Shown here in pieces: positions 48,649 through 60,135 of a DNA stretch of 64,000 nucleotides. The stretch is from Sphagnum compactum. Its lineage: Eukaryota > Bryophyta > Sphagnopsida > Sphagnales. The notes under the pieces are model-generated. The model was not told the origin of the DNA. It did not search any database and saw only the letters and a list, made by a program, of their open reading frames with translations. How positions within the stretch are numbered: position 1 is the first letter of the stretch; every line of letters starts with the position of its first letter. The stretch lies in assembly GCA_965153455.1 (NCBI GenBank), contig OZ234493.1:22124213-22188212 (forward strand), in the 5' to 3' direction. A program made the translations under genes and the position numbers.

Positions 48649-49518
48649 TCATCCAGATTTTCTGGATTTCTTAGATACTCTATGCTCCCCAGGAGACTGG
48701 TCTGCAGCTCGTTTCTTTGTCTTCTTTTTCTCTTTGATCTCTTGCTCATTGTCAACATGGACACTACCATACCCTCCTCTCCCTCTTTCATCACTCTTAC
48801 TATTCAAATGGCCAGCATCATCCTCCCTGTCATCAGATGTCTCCTTGGTCAGGGAATTATTTTCTAGAGGAGGCTTTTCCTTGTGCTTTTTCTTCTTCTT
48901 CTTCCTGCCCTCCTGATCTGCTGGCACTAATGTAACCTTATCAATCCTCTCTTCATTTTGAGCCTTACCTCCTATTGCTGATGCTAAAACCCCTTCCAAA
49001 GCCCCAGTTACTGCTTCCCTTGAAGCTTCTATGAAATTCTTCGTCTTCTTCTTCTTCCTTTTGCTGGCATTCACATCGTCCTCATCAGCAAACCTGGAAC
49101 TTCGAGTGCTTGCAACCATGTCAGCAGCCTCAAACTCATTCTCAGAAAGAATTTCCCCATTCGACCGCTTGTCAAGCTCATTAGGAAATGCATGTTCATC
49201 CTCACGACCAAGAAGAGCTTCAAAGTTCATCACCGCTTGAGCATTTTCATTTGCATTCTCGACCCCCAATTCGAAATCTTCCACCAGCTCCTCAGACTTG
49301 GAATGTCTTGGGTCCGAAAAACTTCGATTTAGGGTTTTGTCGTCTCTGGAAATAACCTCGTGCAGAGATCGAGAGACGTTTTCTAAGTAACCTTTGACAA
49401 TGCCTGATTCTGCTGCCCCCTCACTTGACAAAAACCGCTGCAACATCCCTGCAGCTTCTTGCAGCGAGCATGGTGCCGATGACAGAACGGAGCCTCTCAC
49501 TGGCAATGGTGCAGCCAT
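48649..49518 (-). CDS. Lysine-rich, probably nucleolar or nuclear protein
   Basis: A single open frame of 289 aa from an ATG at 49518. The first 55 residues form a possible helical module (SLQEAAGMLQRFLSSEG, IVKGYLENVSRSLHEVISR). The middle is acidic (EELVEDFELGVENANENAQA). The C-terminal half has several basic tracts typical of nuclear or nucleolar localisation (KRKKKKTKNF, RKKKKKKHKEK, KEKKKTKKR) and ends KKSRKSG. A possibly helical segment FIEASREAVTGALEGVLASA lies between the tracts. I do not recognise the family. A role in ribosome biogenesis or RNA binding is suggested only by the composition and the telo-box-like motifs upstream. Confidence 0.7.
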   Translation of the reverse strand: MAAPLPVRGSVLSSAPCSLQEAAGMLQRFLSSEGAAESGIVKGYLENVSRSLHEVISRDDKTLNRSFSDPRHSKSEELVEDFELGVENANENAQAVMNFEALLGREDEHAFPNELDKRSNGEILSENEFEAADMVASTRSSRFADEDDVNASKRKKKKTKNFIEASREAVTGALEGVLASAIGGKAQNEERIDKVTLVPADQEGRKKKKKKHKEKPPLENNSLTKETSDDREDDAGHLNSKSDERGRGGYGSVHVDNEQEIKEKKKTKKRAADQSPGEHRVSKKSRKSG

Positions 49519-49680
49519 AACTTTTAAATCCTTTTTCTCTTAAAAGCAGAAAAAGGCACACCACTGTCCTTGTGCACCCAGAAACAAACGCCTGAATGTT
49601 TACATTGTACCTGCAGGAAACATCACTGCAATGTCTACTAAACGGAGGAAGAGAAAAGACAAAAAACTTCACTCCACTGC

Positions 49681-50121
49681 AACCCTAACCATGATCTCAA
49701 CCCTAAAATACTCCAGTACCAAACTGTGAAACCCACATACTCTGTTTTTCTTCTCCTTGCTCACAAAACTCTCCATAACTTCAAACGTGCATCTCCTTAC
49801 AGAAAACCAAAACATGAGTGAAGAACGGGGAAATAAAATAGAGAAACAAGCGTTGTCCCGAAATTCTATTCTCCCGAGACAGAGCTCGAAGCGCCCACAT
49901 GCTACAAAAGAGGCAAAGGCTCTTCTTCTCCTCTTGCACGTTTATGAACTCGAGATAGAAAACCGACGTTGCACTCATGCAAACTCCTCAACAAGTATTG
50001 CATACAGGGATTCGAAACACTTAGAAGCTAATCGCAGAAAATTAGGGGGAGAGAGAGAGAGACGCGGAGAGACACGACGCAGAGGGCATTTGGTGTCTGC
50101 GCACAGGATCCCAAACCCTAA
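49681..50121. promoter_or_regulatory. Telo-box-like motifs upstream of the lysine-rich protein gene
   Basis: AACCCTAA at 49681, ACCCTAAAA near 49700 and AAACCCTAA at 50113-50121 lie 160-600 bases upstream of the start codon. The first two are close enough to be promoter elements. The same motif type precedes the bL25 gene. Confidence 0.45.
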
Positions 50122-51301
50122 AGTGTGATTCTACAGTCGACCAGTCAAACAGCTGCCATGCGGCAAGCAGTGTAGAGTGTGAAAGGAGACCCCTCCCCAA
50201 AAGTGATGGCCCCTGCGGATTGGTTCAAAAATGCGAATTGACCGAGTGCCCACCTCAGAGTCTAATGTGGTAAACAATTGGAAACCTGTGCCACGTGGCA
50301 AGAGATGTAGCCTTAATGGAAAAGCGCAAACGATTTCTCAATGTTTTCTTTAGTGTTTTTTTGCACTCATGGGCATTGGGTACCCATTGAATTTTGCAGT
50401 CTGTTTAGTAGGGTGATCTGAAAAATTACATCTGCATTTGGGCTGCATTTGTTGGGTTCCTCTTTGAGTGTGTGATCGATGTATTGAATGCAGCTTTGTC
50501 GCAGAGGAAGCACAGGTGTGTGTTAGTGGTGTTTAAAGAGCAGAGGTTGTTCATAAATTATTTGTTTCAGCGAGCTCATGTATATAATGATGAATTGCAA
50601 CGCACATGGTACATTGAGGGTCTAAACCCATCTCAATAAAAACATACGGGGATGGATTGAAGTGCCTTGAAGCATCCACAGCGGCGCTCAGTATGTGACC
50701 CTGCAAAAATATTTCTCACATCCAAGTTTAGTCATTTGCTTTTCTGCAAACCCGCCCATAAAACTGAAACTGAGACTGCAAATAGGTGGGAGATTACTAA
50801 TAGCAAACCACCTTGACCAGTCATTATGATTGGTCAATTAGAAATGGGGAGCAGCAATCAGATCATATTTTTTACACTCTTTGCTTGCACGTCCACAGCT
50901 TTGCTGCACCTTTTACAAGCCTCAGAAAAAAAATGTGCAAATATACTTGGCCAAAACCATTTTCAGAAGCCAAACTGGCATGTTTTGACTTTTCTTCATC
51001 AAATTTTAATGTACAGGGTCATATACATATTGAGCACCGCTCAGGATGCTCTTAGATAGTGAGTAGTAATCTGCACAAGTGATCAGATATGGTTCTATGG
51101 CCATGTCCTCTTGACATTATTGAAGATCCTTCATATCCTTCACAATCAGCAGAATCCTTTACAGCTTTCGGACCCTAAGTTAGCTTTTGAGCACCTGAAA
51201 TTGTCTACAGATGCAATGCAATAACCAAACAGTGATCATCATCGGGCTAAAATCTGGATTTTGGTGTGCTCAGCAGCCTACTTGACCCATAGCAAGTAGC
51301 C

Positions 51302-52154
51302 ATGATTCTCAAGGTTTATGGTATGGTGACTGCCAACTGCTAGCAGGCTGTGCTTGCCCTCCATGAAGAGGAGGTAGTCATTCACACCATCTGAGTCTAC
51401 CTGCTGCAAGAAAGATGAATCCTACATTTTGGGCCATGTAAAAGTGTCTTGAAAGAATCAAATTTTGCTATGGATGAATCTGGGCAGAAAGGTTAGTGAT
51501 TTCTTTACTATCAATCTGAAATTTGAATATGCAAGTAAGCAAATATTCTCTGACTTGGCTGACTCAATCCCTAGCCTCTGAACTCTAACAATTTCAGTCG
51601 TTTGGATCTCATCTAGGGAATTCTTACTTTCAGGCTGAAGATGAAGATGTTGGATGCTTCTCCACATCAATTGCTACTAATGTTGATAAATGTTCATGGC
51701 TTTGTGTAGTTGGAATTCAAGCTGGTGAAAATCGAAATGTGTCTCAGGAGAACAGGTTGCCTGCTTATTTAGCTAAGGTGGTACAACTATTATGCATCCA
51801 TTCTTGAAAGCTGTCACAATTTCTGAGATAGTGGTTGATTTGCAACAAACAAGAGCCGAGGAAGCAACGAATGATTCTATCTTTTTGTTGATCAGAATCT
51901 CCAGAAGGATAATCACAAGCATTGTCCACTTTCCTTCTCAACCCAGATGTATACTAGTCTACAATAGCAAGAGAATTCCATGAATGAGAAAAACCCCATG
52001 TTACATTCTTGTGGGCACAATAACTTTCCCCCTGAAATTGGATGCAAATGCAGCCATTTGGGCAGGTTCCAGGTTTTCATGTTGATGGCTTATTTCTTTT
52101 TGCTGAGCCAGGAAGTCACCATCATGATTCCAATGTCTTGTAAAAGAGTGTGCT

Positions 52155-52198
<44 letters not shown>

Positions 52199-52729
52199 GT
52201 AAGTTTATGAGCATTTCGATCATGTTGATGCCATTTATTTGCTGTGACTTCATTCTTTACAGAGGATTGCATCTGTGTGGGTTTGGGTGCAGAGTCTCAA
52301 GCTATCGGGAGGTATGTAGCTGAGAAATACAATGGTCAAGGGACACCATTGCTGGGCAATACACTGACAGAGAAAGCTATAATCAATAGGTGGGTGGAAG
52401 TGGAGGGTCAGAATTTTTCACCTCCCACTACAGCAATTGTACTAGAGTATGTTAATTCTTCCACTTCCAAATGGCCACTCAATGAAGAGTTGATTGCCAC
52501 CCAGGTTGAAAAAGGTGTTGGATATGTATGATTCACACTTGTCCAAACAGATATCTTGCGCCAGCCATTACAGTCTTGTAGACCTTTTCCACACTGCAGT
52601 TCTCATGCAAATCAAGGGCCTCACAGGGAGCTTATAGAGCCTCACCAACATGTTGCTACCTGGTGTGATAACCTTGCATCATGTACAGCTTTCAAGAAAG
52701 TCCTCGAGTTGACATGGGATACTGAGTAA
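51302..52729 (+). pseudogene. Phi-class GST pseudogene (copy C)
   Basis: All four exons of gene B are present: 51302-51373, 51710-51780, 52054-52102 and 52293-52729. They carry independent lesions. Exon 1 has TAG at 51341-51343 where B has a Glu codon. Exon 2 is 71 bases instead of 72, causing a frameshift. The donor after exon 3 is CTGAGC where B has GTAAGC. Exon 4 lost about 8 bases near 52510, shifting the frame before a premature stop. Exon 4 still begins with AG, so the ancestral Glu of the Glu-Ser pair is preserved here though lost in B. Confidence 0.88.
52155..52193. repeat. (CT)n microsatellite in pseudogene C intron
   Basis: An uninterrupted CT run of about 38 bases, placed where gene B has its (GACA)n run. 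Confidence 0.9.
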
Positions 52730-52775
52730 TGATTTGGAGGAAGAATGGCTGGGAAAGTTTTGATACGTAATACCT

Positions 52776-53947
52776 GGACATAACTAGCACTTGCTGAGAA
52801 TAAAGAAAGAATATGTTGAACAGAAGAAACAAACCTTGGTTTTCCTCTAACAATCCCAGTTCGGTAGGAATAATCTGACTTGGGACTCCTGATGTAGTTG
52901 TAAATTGACTGTAATTTTCAGACTTTATCATGCCCTTTTAGTCTTTCCAGGTTCATGTCAAAGCTTGAAGCTTTAAGTACTTGCATCTGAAGTTAGCAAG
53001 GTCAACTGTGTAAATCCAGATTGTTGCTAAAGCAAGGTATGACTCTATGGGTGAACAATCAAAACTGAATGACATCCTAAAAAACTTCATGATTGATGAG
53101 CACGAGAGATATTCTGAAGGCTGAGTCACGAGAAAATCTGTCATATAATGCAATGGACAAGATTGGGAAAATGGAACACTAAATTCAAATTGTGACCTCA
53201 CTTGGGTCTCAAGAGTCTTACAAGAATGGGAGCATAAAAATTGCACTTTAAATCTAGGAAGTCTAACACACTCAAAGGGACTGCGTATAGTTGAACAAAT
53301 ATCCCTGTACACTAAGCCTCAGATGCGAAGCCAATGTGCAAAATCTACAAAGAAAAAGGCCACCTTTGTCTGATATTACATTTGACAAACTAGATGACAA
53401 AAATCTGGTCAATGGTTCTGAACCAAATCACAAGTGAAAATTTTCCCATAGAAAACCTTCATTAAGTCTCTTGCTTGTTAACCTCAATTCTTGCTTATGG
53501 TGGGTTAATATGTCCCCAATTGGTGCCATCTTCTATACATCCCTATTCGCCATTGGAAACAAAAGTGAACCTGAGTTTGGGTTGTTAAATGTTGTATTTT
53601 GAGGCTGATATGGAATGTTGAGGGCTCCTTGGCGCTCTCTCTCCTCAACTAATTCCAGGCACATAAGCTGAAGAATTGGACGATTGCCTTTGAGTTGATA
53701 AAGCAAGATCTCAAGTCAAGCAAATAAATAGATTGTCAGAAATAATAAAATTAAGCGCTTTCACAATTCCACCTTCATGTGACCTGCCGGTCCAAATTGA
53801 CCTGTTGCAAAAAAAGAACAGTGAATGTCAATGTCTCTCACAATTCCACAATGGCCATGTATTGTAGACATAACCATATAAAACCCATCACAAGCGGCAG
53901 TGGGATCAAGTCTGAATAGACATGAACTTGTGTTGCCTTCCAACTCC
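52776..53947. other. Intergenic region and 3' flank of the bHLH gene
   Basis: No gene is supported. An open frame at 53943-53761 on the minus strand could be read-through or an additional 3' exon of the bHLH gene, but no convincing splice join could be fixed. Confidence 0.4.
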
Positions 53948-56900
53948 TCAGGATAAGAAAGAGTTGTTCAAGAATGAATGGTTGGTAATTAGGCAACTAG
54001 TACAATTGTGATGAGAGAAGCAATCACAAACTGATGTAGAGATGAAACATTGGGACATACAGTTGTTAAAGCCTTCTAGTAATGATGATGATGTTGCTTG
54101 ACCAGTTTGGCCAAATCCCATGTGAAGCATACTCTGCAATTCTCGATCCCATCCTATCGACATCTACAGGCAACATCCACACTGGAAGCAGTCAATTCCT
54201 ACGTAGTTTACATGTCAATATAACAACAGCATATTGCACTTCGAACCACAATTGTCAGTAAGACAGACTTTGTTAGGGAAGTACTTACTACTGTGCTTCT
54301 TCTGCTCATTGCTTGCTTGAATTTGATTATTGAATTTCAATAAGAAGACAGTAGGCCCAAAAACCCAGGAAGAGCTGAAGAAAAGTCCCTTCCCAAGTTA
54401 CATAAAGAACTTCTAAAAATTTAAACCATACAAAATTGGAAGGTTCTTTGAAAATCAAGTTGAAATCTTCTGAGAACAGAAGAAGGTTTGTTTGTGGTTT
54501 CAAGGGAAATTCGATGAGGGGAGGTGACTGAAAATGAATGGAGAAAACTTTTAAACTTCTAAACTTCTTTACTGCAAACAGAAGCCTCGATCATACTAGA
54601 CTTGAAAGAAAAAACAGGAGTCATTTTTTTGTACCTGAGTTGCATCATCATCTCCATAGGCATCCAAATTGGGTACAAAAGGGATACTGGTAGGGGCACT
54701 GATGGTTCTGCATAAGTGACTATCCATTGTTCCAAGCTGGGATTGGAAATCTGGACCAGCAGCTGCTAGGCGTGATGTCAGGGGTGGCTGATGCAGCCCG
54801 AAGGTTGAGGTTAATTCTGAACCCAGTACTGAAGATACTCCAGATTGCAATATCTGTAGATTTGGACAAGTTGGTAAAACTAAGTGAGTAGAGTGTCTTT
54901 TTCTTTTTCTGGGTTGTTCTGTGTTGTTCTGTGTGTGATTTTACAATGTAGTTAACACAATTGCAACACTAGTTTACTTTAGATCGGAATAGTGAAACAC
55001 CTAGTTTCTTTTGTTTTCCTTGAGCTTGCTTTTGATAGACTAACATTTGCACTGAATTTAAAACAGGATAATATTAAATCCAAGAGGTCCAAGAGAACAA
55101 TTTTGCAGTTACTTACAACCACCCTACTTTCCAGCATGTATCTTAAATTGGCTTTTTCAGGATTTGGTACCTACAAGAGAAAAATGGTGTGGAGCTGTGG
55201 TACCTCTTTCTTGAGAATACTATCCAGCTTGAAGTCTAATCGAGGGTTGACAGCAGCAAGCTTCATAGTCAAAAACTGCAAAACAGAAAAGCGAAAAATA
55301 GATTTTGGTTTACTTTGAATCCAATGGGTTTGGATAATCCAATCCCCAAAATTTTCTGAAGACAATAGTGAACCTCTGCAGGATGTAAATGTGCCTAATG
55401 TTACTATAGAAATAGTGGGATCTCATTCTGCCAAAACTGAACAATTTGCAATCAGCAGTTTGTTTGAAGTCCCATCAAGGTTTAAGTTATCACTAGATTT
55501 GGTCTGGCAATGTAGTATGCTTAGATCAAGAGGGATTGAAGAAGTGAAGTGCAATTTCCTACTTCAACTTGTTGCTGAAGTGATTGTACATAATTGATTA
55601 TCTCGTCCAGCATCACAGCTTTGCCTGTCACCTGCATCATTCCACAGACGAAGAAAACACATTTTGTTGAATTCATTCCAAAAAAGCAGTCCTCTCATCT
55701 CAATGATCCTGTAATAGTTTTGCCATCCCTAAATATGGACAGCAAGTTCAAACCAAATAACAAGAGTTAAAATACGAAATGTTCCATGGAGTTCCGGAAA
55801 AATGAACTCACAGAACTTAGTTTCACAGTAACAACAAACACCTTCTAAACATGATCCCTCAAAATGTGAGACCAAATGTAAACTTACGGGAACAGAACCA
55901 ATAAAATAAGGGAGAAAGAAACCACACAAGAAATCTAAAAATCACGAATCATACATTAGAACTTGGATCTTCTCATATATCAATGACAAAATGGATTGCA
56001 GCTTAAAAGACTCATGAGAGGAAGAAGGAAGAAATCTTTCTAGCTAGGACAGCAGTAAGACTTAGTATTTTGTGCCCTGCACCTTACTGCAGCCAGGAAC
56101 AAGCTCTTGCAAATACTTCATTCGCTCACTTATTTTCTCCCTTCGAACCTGCCCCACAACAAACAAACAAACAAACAACATCCATAATCCATAAGATCAG
56201 TTGTTTAACATGGGGAGGACATATTATGATTCGGACATATAAGTGACCCTCATGAGCACTGCCATGAGAAAGCTTATAGGCTTGGACCAGAGAGCCTATA
56301 ATGCTTAGCAGAAAGTCCTTCATGTATCAGTAATGATTTGTCCTGATTTGTGAGCTCTCTGGTGTTTGTTGTGGACTACTGCAGTTGCTCCCCTGGCAGC
56401 AGAGAACGCATGAGGATTGCAGCTCACTTCTTTTCTTGGTAGAGTCCAAGGAGAAAGAAAACTCATGAGTATTTTTTTGAATGTATTGCTCAATATCCCA
56501 GGCAAGAGTTCAATAGAACTCGAAGAAGGAATTGCTAGAAAATCAGTAAATAAGGAAGAACTCTAGAGCATTTCTAACAGCTTTTCTGCACTGAACTCAG
56601 CTCTGAAAACTGGTTAGAAAGTTCTTACCCTTTCAGCAAGGGAATGGCTATCAGTTGCTTGACCTCTTCTCGCGCGGACGTGAACGTAGTCTTGTTTGGA
56701 TGCGGCGGGTTCAGTACTACCACTCAGGGTTTTCACATTTTCTTTCATTCTCATGTTACCAGCTGCTGCTGCTGCTGCTCCCGCACTTGGGCTGCTGGAG
56801 TCCCCTGAGTTCGACTCGCTCGAGCTTCGCTCCGTCTGCTTGTCCAAAGACTTCATCACTAGTCCGTCTTCTGGCGGAAGACACTCTAATAACCTACCTT

Positions 56901-58547
56901 TGCTGTCTGCTGCTGCAGAGCCTGCCTTGTACCTTTTCGCTGCTCGTGGATCCTGATCGCCGCAGCTTTCATGATCCACCTAGATTCTCAAAAGCAAAGA
57001 TAGATAGATAGATAGATATCAGCAAAGACTGAAGCTCCAAACTTGTTTCTTTCGGATTTTTTTCCCTTCTCTGCTAACTAGACTTGCTCGAGAATGCTGA
57101 ACTCTAAGTGCAAGAGCTCCAGGTGCATCATCATGGATACCTTTGTTTCTGTGAAGTATGTTGCGGTGTTGCTTTCCTTGCTTGCATCCGAGTGAATCTC
57201 TTTCCTCTTGTTCCCGGTGTATTCGTCGTTTGATTCTCTGCAAGCAGCTGCCTGGATTACGCCAGAGATATCTGCCGGTGAGATCCCTTCCTCACCTTCT
57301 TTCAAACCCATATTGTCTCTGTCCGTCGCTCCTCCATCAACAGCAACTACTTGCTCTTCGACCACATGACACGCCGCCTCTGGTTCCTGAATCACCAGCT
57401 CTTCATGATCTGCAGCTGCAGTGGCCAGCTCCTTGACTACTGGGGGATCTTGAGCGCCTCGCTGCTGATCTAGTGCAGCTTCCTGCGTGTCTAGGGGGTC
57501 GTTTGCAGTTTCCAGTTTTTTCGACATCGATACGGCGAGGTTGAGCCTGGCTGCACTTGAAGCTGCTGGTGAGCGGGTCGAGGAGGTTGATCTAGACATT
57601 TTGCTCTCAGACTCCGGTTGAGTTCTCAGAGTGCTTCCCGCGACGTGCGCACGAGACTTGCCAGGATCGGACGTCACGAACGGCAAAGGTTGCGAAATCT
57701 GCGAATATTCGCCGCCGTTGCTGAAAGGTGAGTATTTTGCTGCTCGCTCCGCGAAAGCTGGATCCGAGGAAATTTGCTCCAAGCAATGCGAGGTCGGCAG
57801 TCCAGCCCCTTGCAGCGCCAGAGGTCCTGTCGTCGGTTCGAGGGTGCGAAGACCACATGATTCCTGCTCTCGCGAGCTCCACGTCCTAAGAGTGTTCAAG
57901 CTCATGGCCATCGTGTCTAGAGAATGTCCCGCTCCTCTCCAACCGCCCGTCATCAGAGAATTTGCTGCGCCTAGTCCGCTAGCGTGTCCGCTCATATTGG
58001 AGTCCAAAACCAGGCTCGAAGACGCCGACAAGCTGTTCAAGGAGCTTCTGAACGCGTTGTTCGAATCCAGCAGCTGCAACTGCCATGAGTCGCCACTCAT
58101 CATTGTCGAACCTAGCAGCTCGGGGGAGCCGGAGCAAGAACTCCTAGTCGACCCTACAGGAAGCTGCGAACTTGAGCTGGCAGAGCCGTTGTTGTTGACG
58201 CTAATCTCCGACGGCGCCAACACTCGAAGTTCGTTTGCGGAAGTGCCGGCAGAACTCGGAACAGCCACAGCTGGTCCTTTCTGAAACACATTCTCCGCGA
58301 CGTTCAACTGCATTGCTTGCCAACCAGAAGGGTAAAAACTCGAAGGAGAAGCAGCAGCGTTCGTCGTGCAGCAGGCCGCCGCATGCGACCCGGGTGTCAA
58401 CGGATCACTAGAGGCCTGCAGACTCCTCGAATCCACCAGAAACTTGTCCGAGTACGTCGACGCCGGAACCGTGTCTCTAGAGAGACTGCATTGCAGTTGC
58501 CCGCTGAATGACGGCTCGAGTACTGACGCCGTAGCAATGTACGCCAT
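53948..58547 (-). CDS. bHLH transcription factor, bHLH49/CIB-type
   Basis: Seven minus-strand exons, all phase 0: 58547-57141, 56979-56629, 56148-56083, 55631-55563, 55275-55204, 54853-54635, 54163-53948, giving about 799 aa. The start [14 protein letters not shown] is the first ATG after an in-frame MCVWVE extension, which I leave out. A long Ser/Gly-rich region contains the family signature [16 protein letters not shown]. The bHLH domain spans exons 2-5: [74 protein letters not shown]. The His, Glu and Arg that contact G-box DNA are present. The tail ([15 protein letters not shown]) is family-typical. It should act as a nuclear dimer at E/G-box promoters. The last 40 residues are unusual: a GTATGT donor after FNN suggests one more intron. 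Confidence 0.85.
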
Positions 58548-59429
58548 GAATTCCAATGAACAAAAATGCAGCTGCTGCAGCTCAACCCAGACACACACAG
58601 GGCTTGTTGATTCTCTTCAAACTCAACACCCCTAAAATTACATTACAGCTTGATCACTAATACTGCAACCACTTTGAATCCTTAATGCAGAAGATACTTA
58701 TGAAGAAGCTCAACAAATCAACATCAACATAACAATGTCTAGTGATGCAAAAAACACAACACCCGCGACGACAACTTCCTGATCTAACAAGAAAACACGA
58801 GTGAGTAGTCCAGGCTGAATTTCCAGCTCCATGAACACTCCGCCCTTCACTCCAATTTCATAATCAAGCTCAGCTCAAATCATGAAGTCTCCCCAAAACA
58901 ACACAAATACAGTACTGTTTGTTCTCTATATTGTTTCTGCACCTAGTCCATGCCACACATGAACTGATCTGCACACTGTAAATTTGGTCATCACAAAAGA
59001 GCTTCTTGGTACTCTGCATGAATGATTATTCAAGATTATAAAACACCAGCTCCAACCACCAGCTCCCAGCTGCTTGCTTGCAGGCTGGCTACTTCTTCGC
59101 AAATTCAATGGGCATCTAGAAACTGTCAACAGTGTATCAAAGACAGGATCGTCCAAAACACAATGCACCTGAATGCCTGGACAGAGCGAGAGAGAGACAC
59201 AGAGGGTGCAGCCAGCTTCTGCTGGGCTCCTGCTGCTTGTTCCAGGAGATGGACTCTGGAGTCTAGGCTCTGGAGCGAGGGACTAGAGAGGGTTTTCGTA
59301 GATGATATTTCTTCTACAAATTTTGGGGTGGTGCTTTTTTTGGTAAATTTTCGTTTCTTGTCCTGTTGATGTGGGGTGGGGCTTTTTTGGTAAATTTTGG
59401 TTTCTTGTCCTGTTGATGTGGAGTGGGGC
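58548..59429. other. Promoter and 5' UTR region of the bHLH gene
   Basis: Divergent from the bHLH gene. Bases 59345-59420 hold two near-identical copies of TTGGTAAATTTTCGTTTCTTGTCCTGTTGATGTGG-like sequence, about 55 bases apart. No gene is supported. Confidence 0.45.
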
Positions 59430-59583
59430 CACTACTACAAAATGTGGGTGTAGTTCATTAGTCCCTGTTCACTAGACCAGTGAATTCACTGCTTCTTCAC
59501 TGATTCCTGTTCACTAAAACTAGTGAATTCACTCAAAATCCAGCGAAATCACTTTACGAACATAGACGCATTTTGTTGTAGTG
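59430..59583 (+). mobile_element. Short CACTA-like MITE, copy 2 (154 bp)
   Basis: It begins CACTACTACAAAATGTGGG and ends with the complement CATTTTGTTGTAGTG. Internal blocks GTTCATTAGTCCCTG, AGTGAATTCACTG and AAACTAGTGAATTCACTC align along the length with the element at 20264-20416. No coding capacity. Confidence 0.8.
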
Positions 59584-59684
59584 GTCTTGTTTTTATTTAC
59601 TGCTGAAATTTCACCAAAAAGCCAAATAAAAAATGAGGGATCAAAGGAAGGCTTTTGTGTTCGGTAAGGTCCGTGGATAGGGGG

Positions 59685-60135
59685 TGTTACCAGAATAAGG
59701 TGTCCACTCGAGGCAGCAGTTGAGTCGAGGGCAGCCTAAAATTCTGGTAACAAGGTGTCCGCCCGAGGTTGCAGTCAAGTCAGGGGCAGTGTCAAATTCT
59801 GGTAACAAGGTGTCCGCCCGAGGCGGCAGTTCAGTCAAGGGCAGCATCAAATTCTGGTATCAAGGTGTCCACCTGAGGGGGCAGTCGAGTCGAGGGCAGT
59901 GTCAAATTCTGGTAACAAGGTGTCCGTCTCAGGGGGCAGTTGAGTCGAGGGCAGCGTCAAATTCTGGTAACAGGTGTCTGCCTCAGGCGGCAGTCGAGTC
60001 ATGGGCAGCGTCAAATTCTCGTAACAAGGTCTCCACCTGAGGTAGCAGTCGAGTCGAGGGCAGCATCAAATTCTGGTAACAAGATGTTGACCCGAGGCGG
60101 CAGTTGAGTCGAGGGCAGTGTCAAATTCTGGTAAC
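59685..60135. repeat. 55 bp minisatellite, about eight copies
   Basis: ATTCTGGTAACAAGGTGTCC recurs at 59741, 59796, 59851, 59906, 59961, 60015, 60070 and 60125, period 54-55. Each unit also has GAGTCGAGGGCAGCGTCAA. An open frame runs through part of it because 55 is not a multiple of 3 but stop codons are rare in the unit. It is not a gene. Confidence 0.9.

Larger units (their letters stand above)
50430..52775 (+). repeat. Inverted segmental duplication, right arm (contains GST pseudogene C)
   Basis: Reverse-complement match to 40815-42735. Shared non-coding landmarks include GGTTCCTCTTTGAGTGTGTG upstream and AGTTTTGATACGTA downstream of the coding end. The arms are separated by about 7.7 kb. 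Confidence 0.8.

Noticed and set aside
59720-60040. Repeat protein gene on the plus strand
   Set aside because: The frame is just read-through of the 55 bp minisatellite.
59685-60135. CRISPR array
   Set aside because: Direct tandem units with no unique spacers, in a plant nuclear context.
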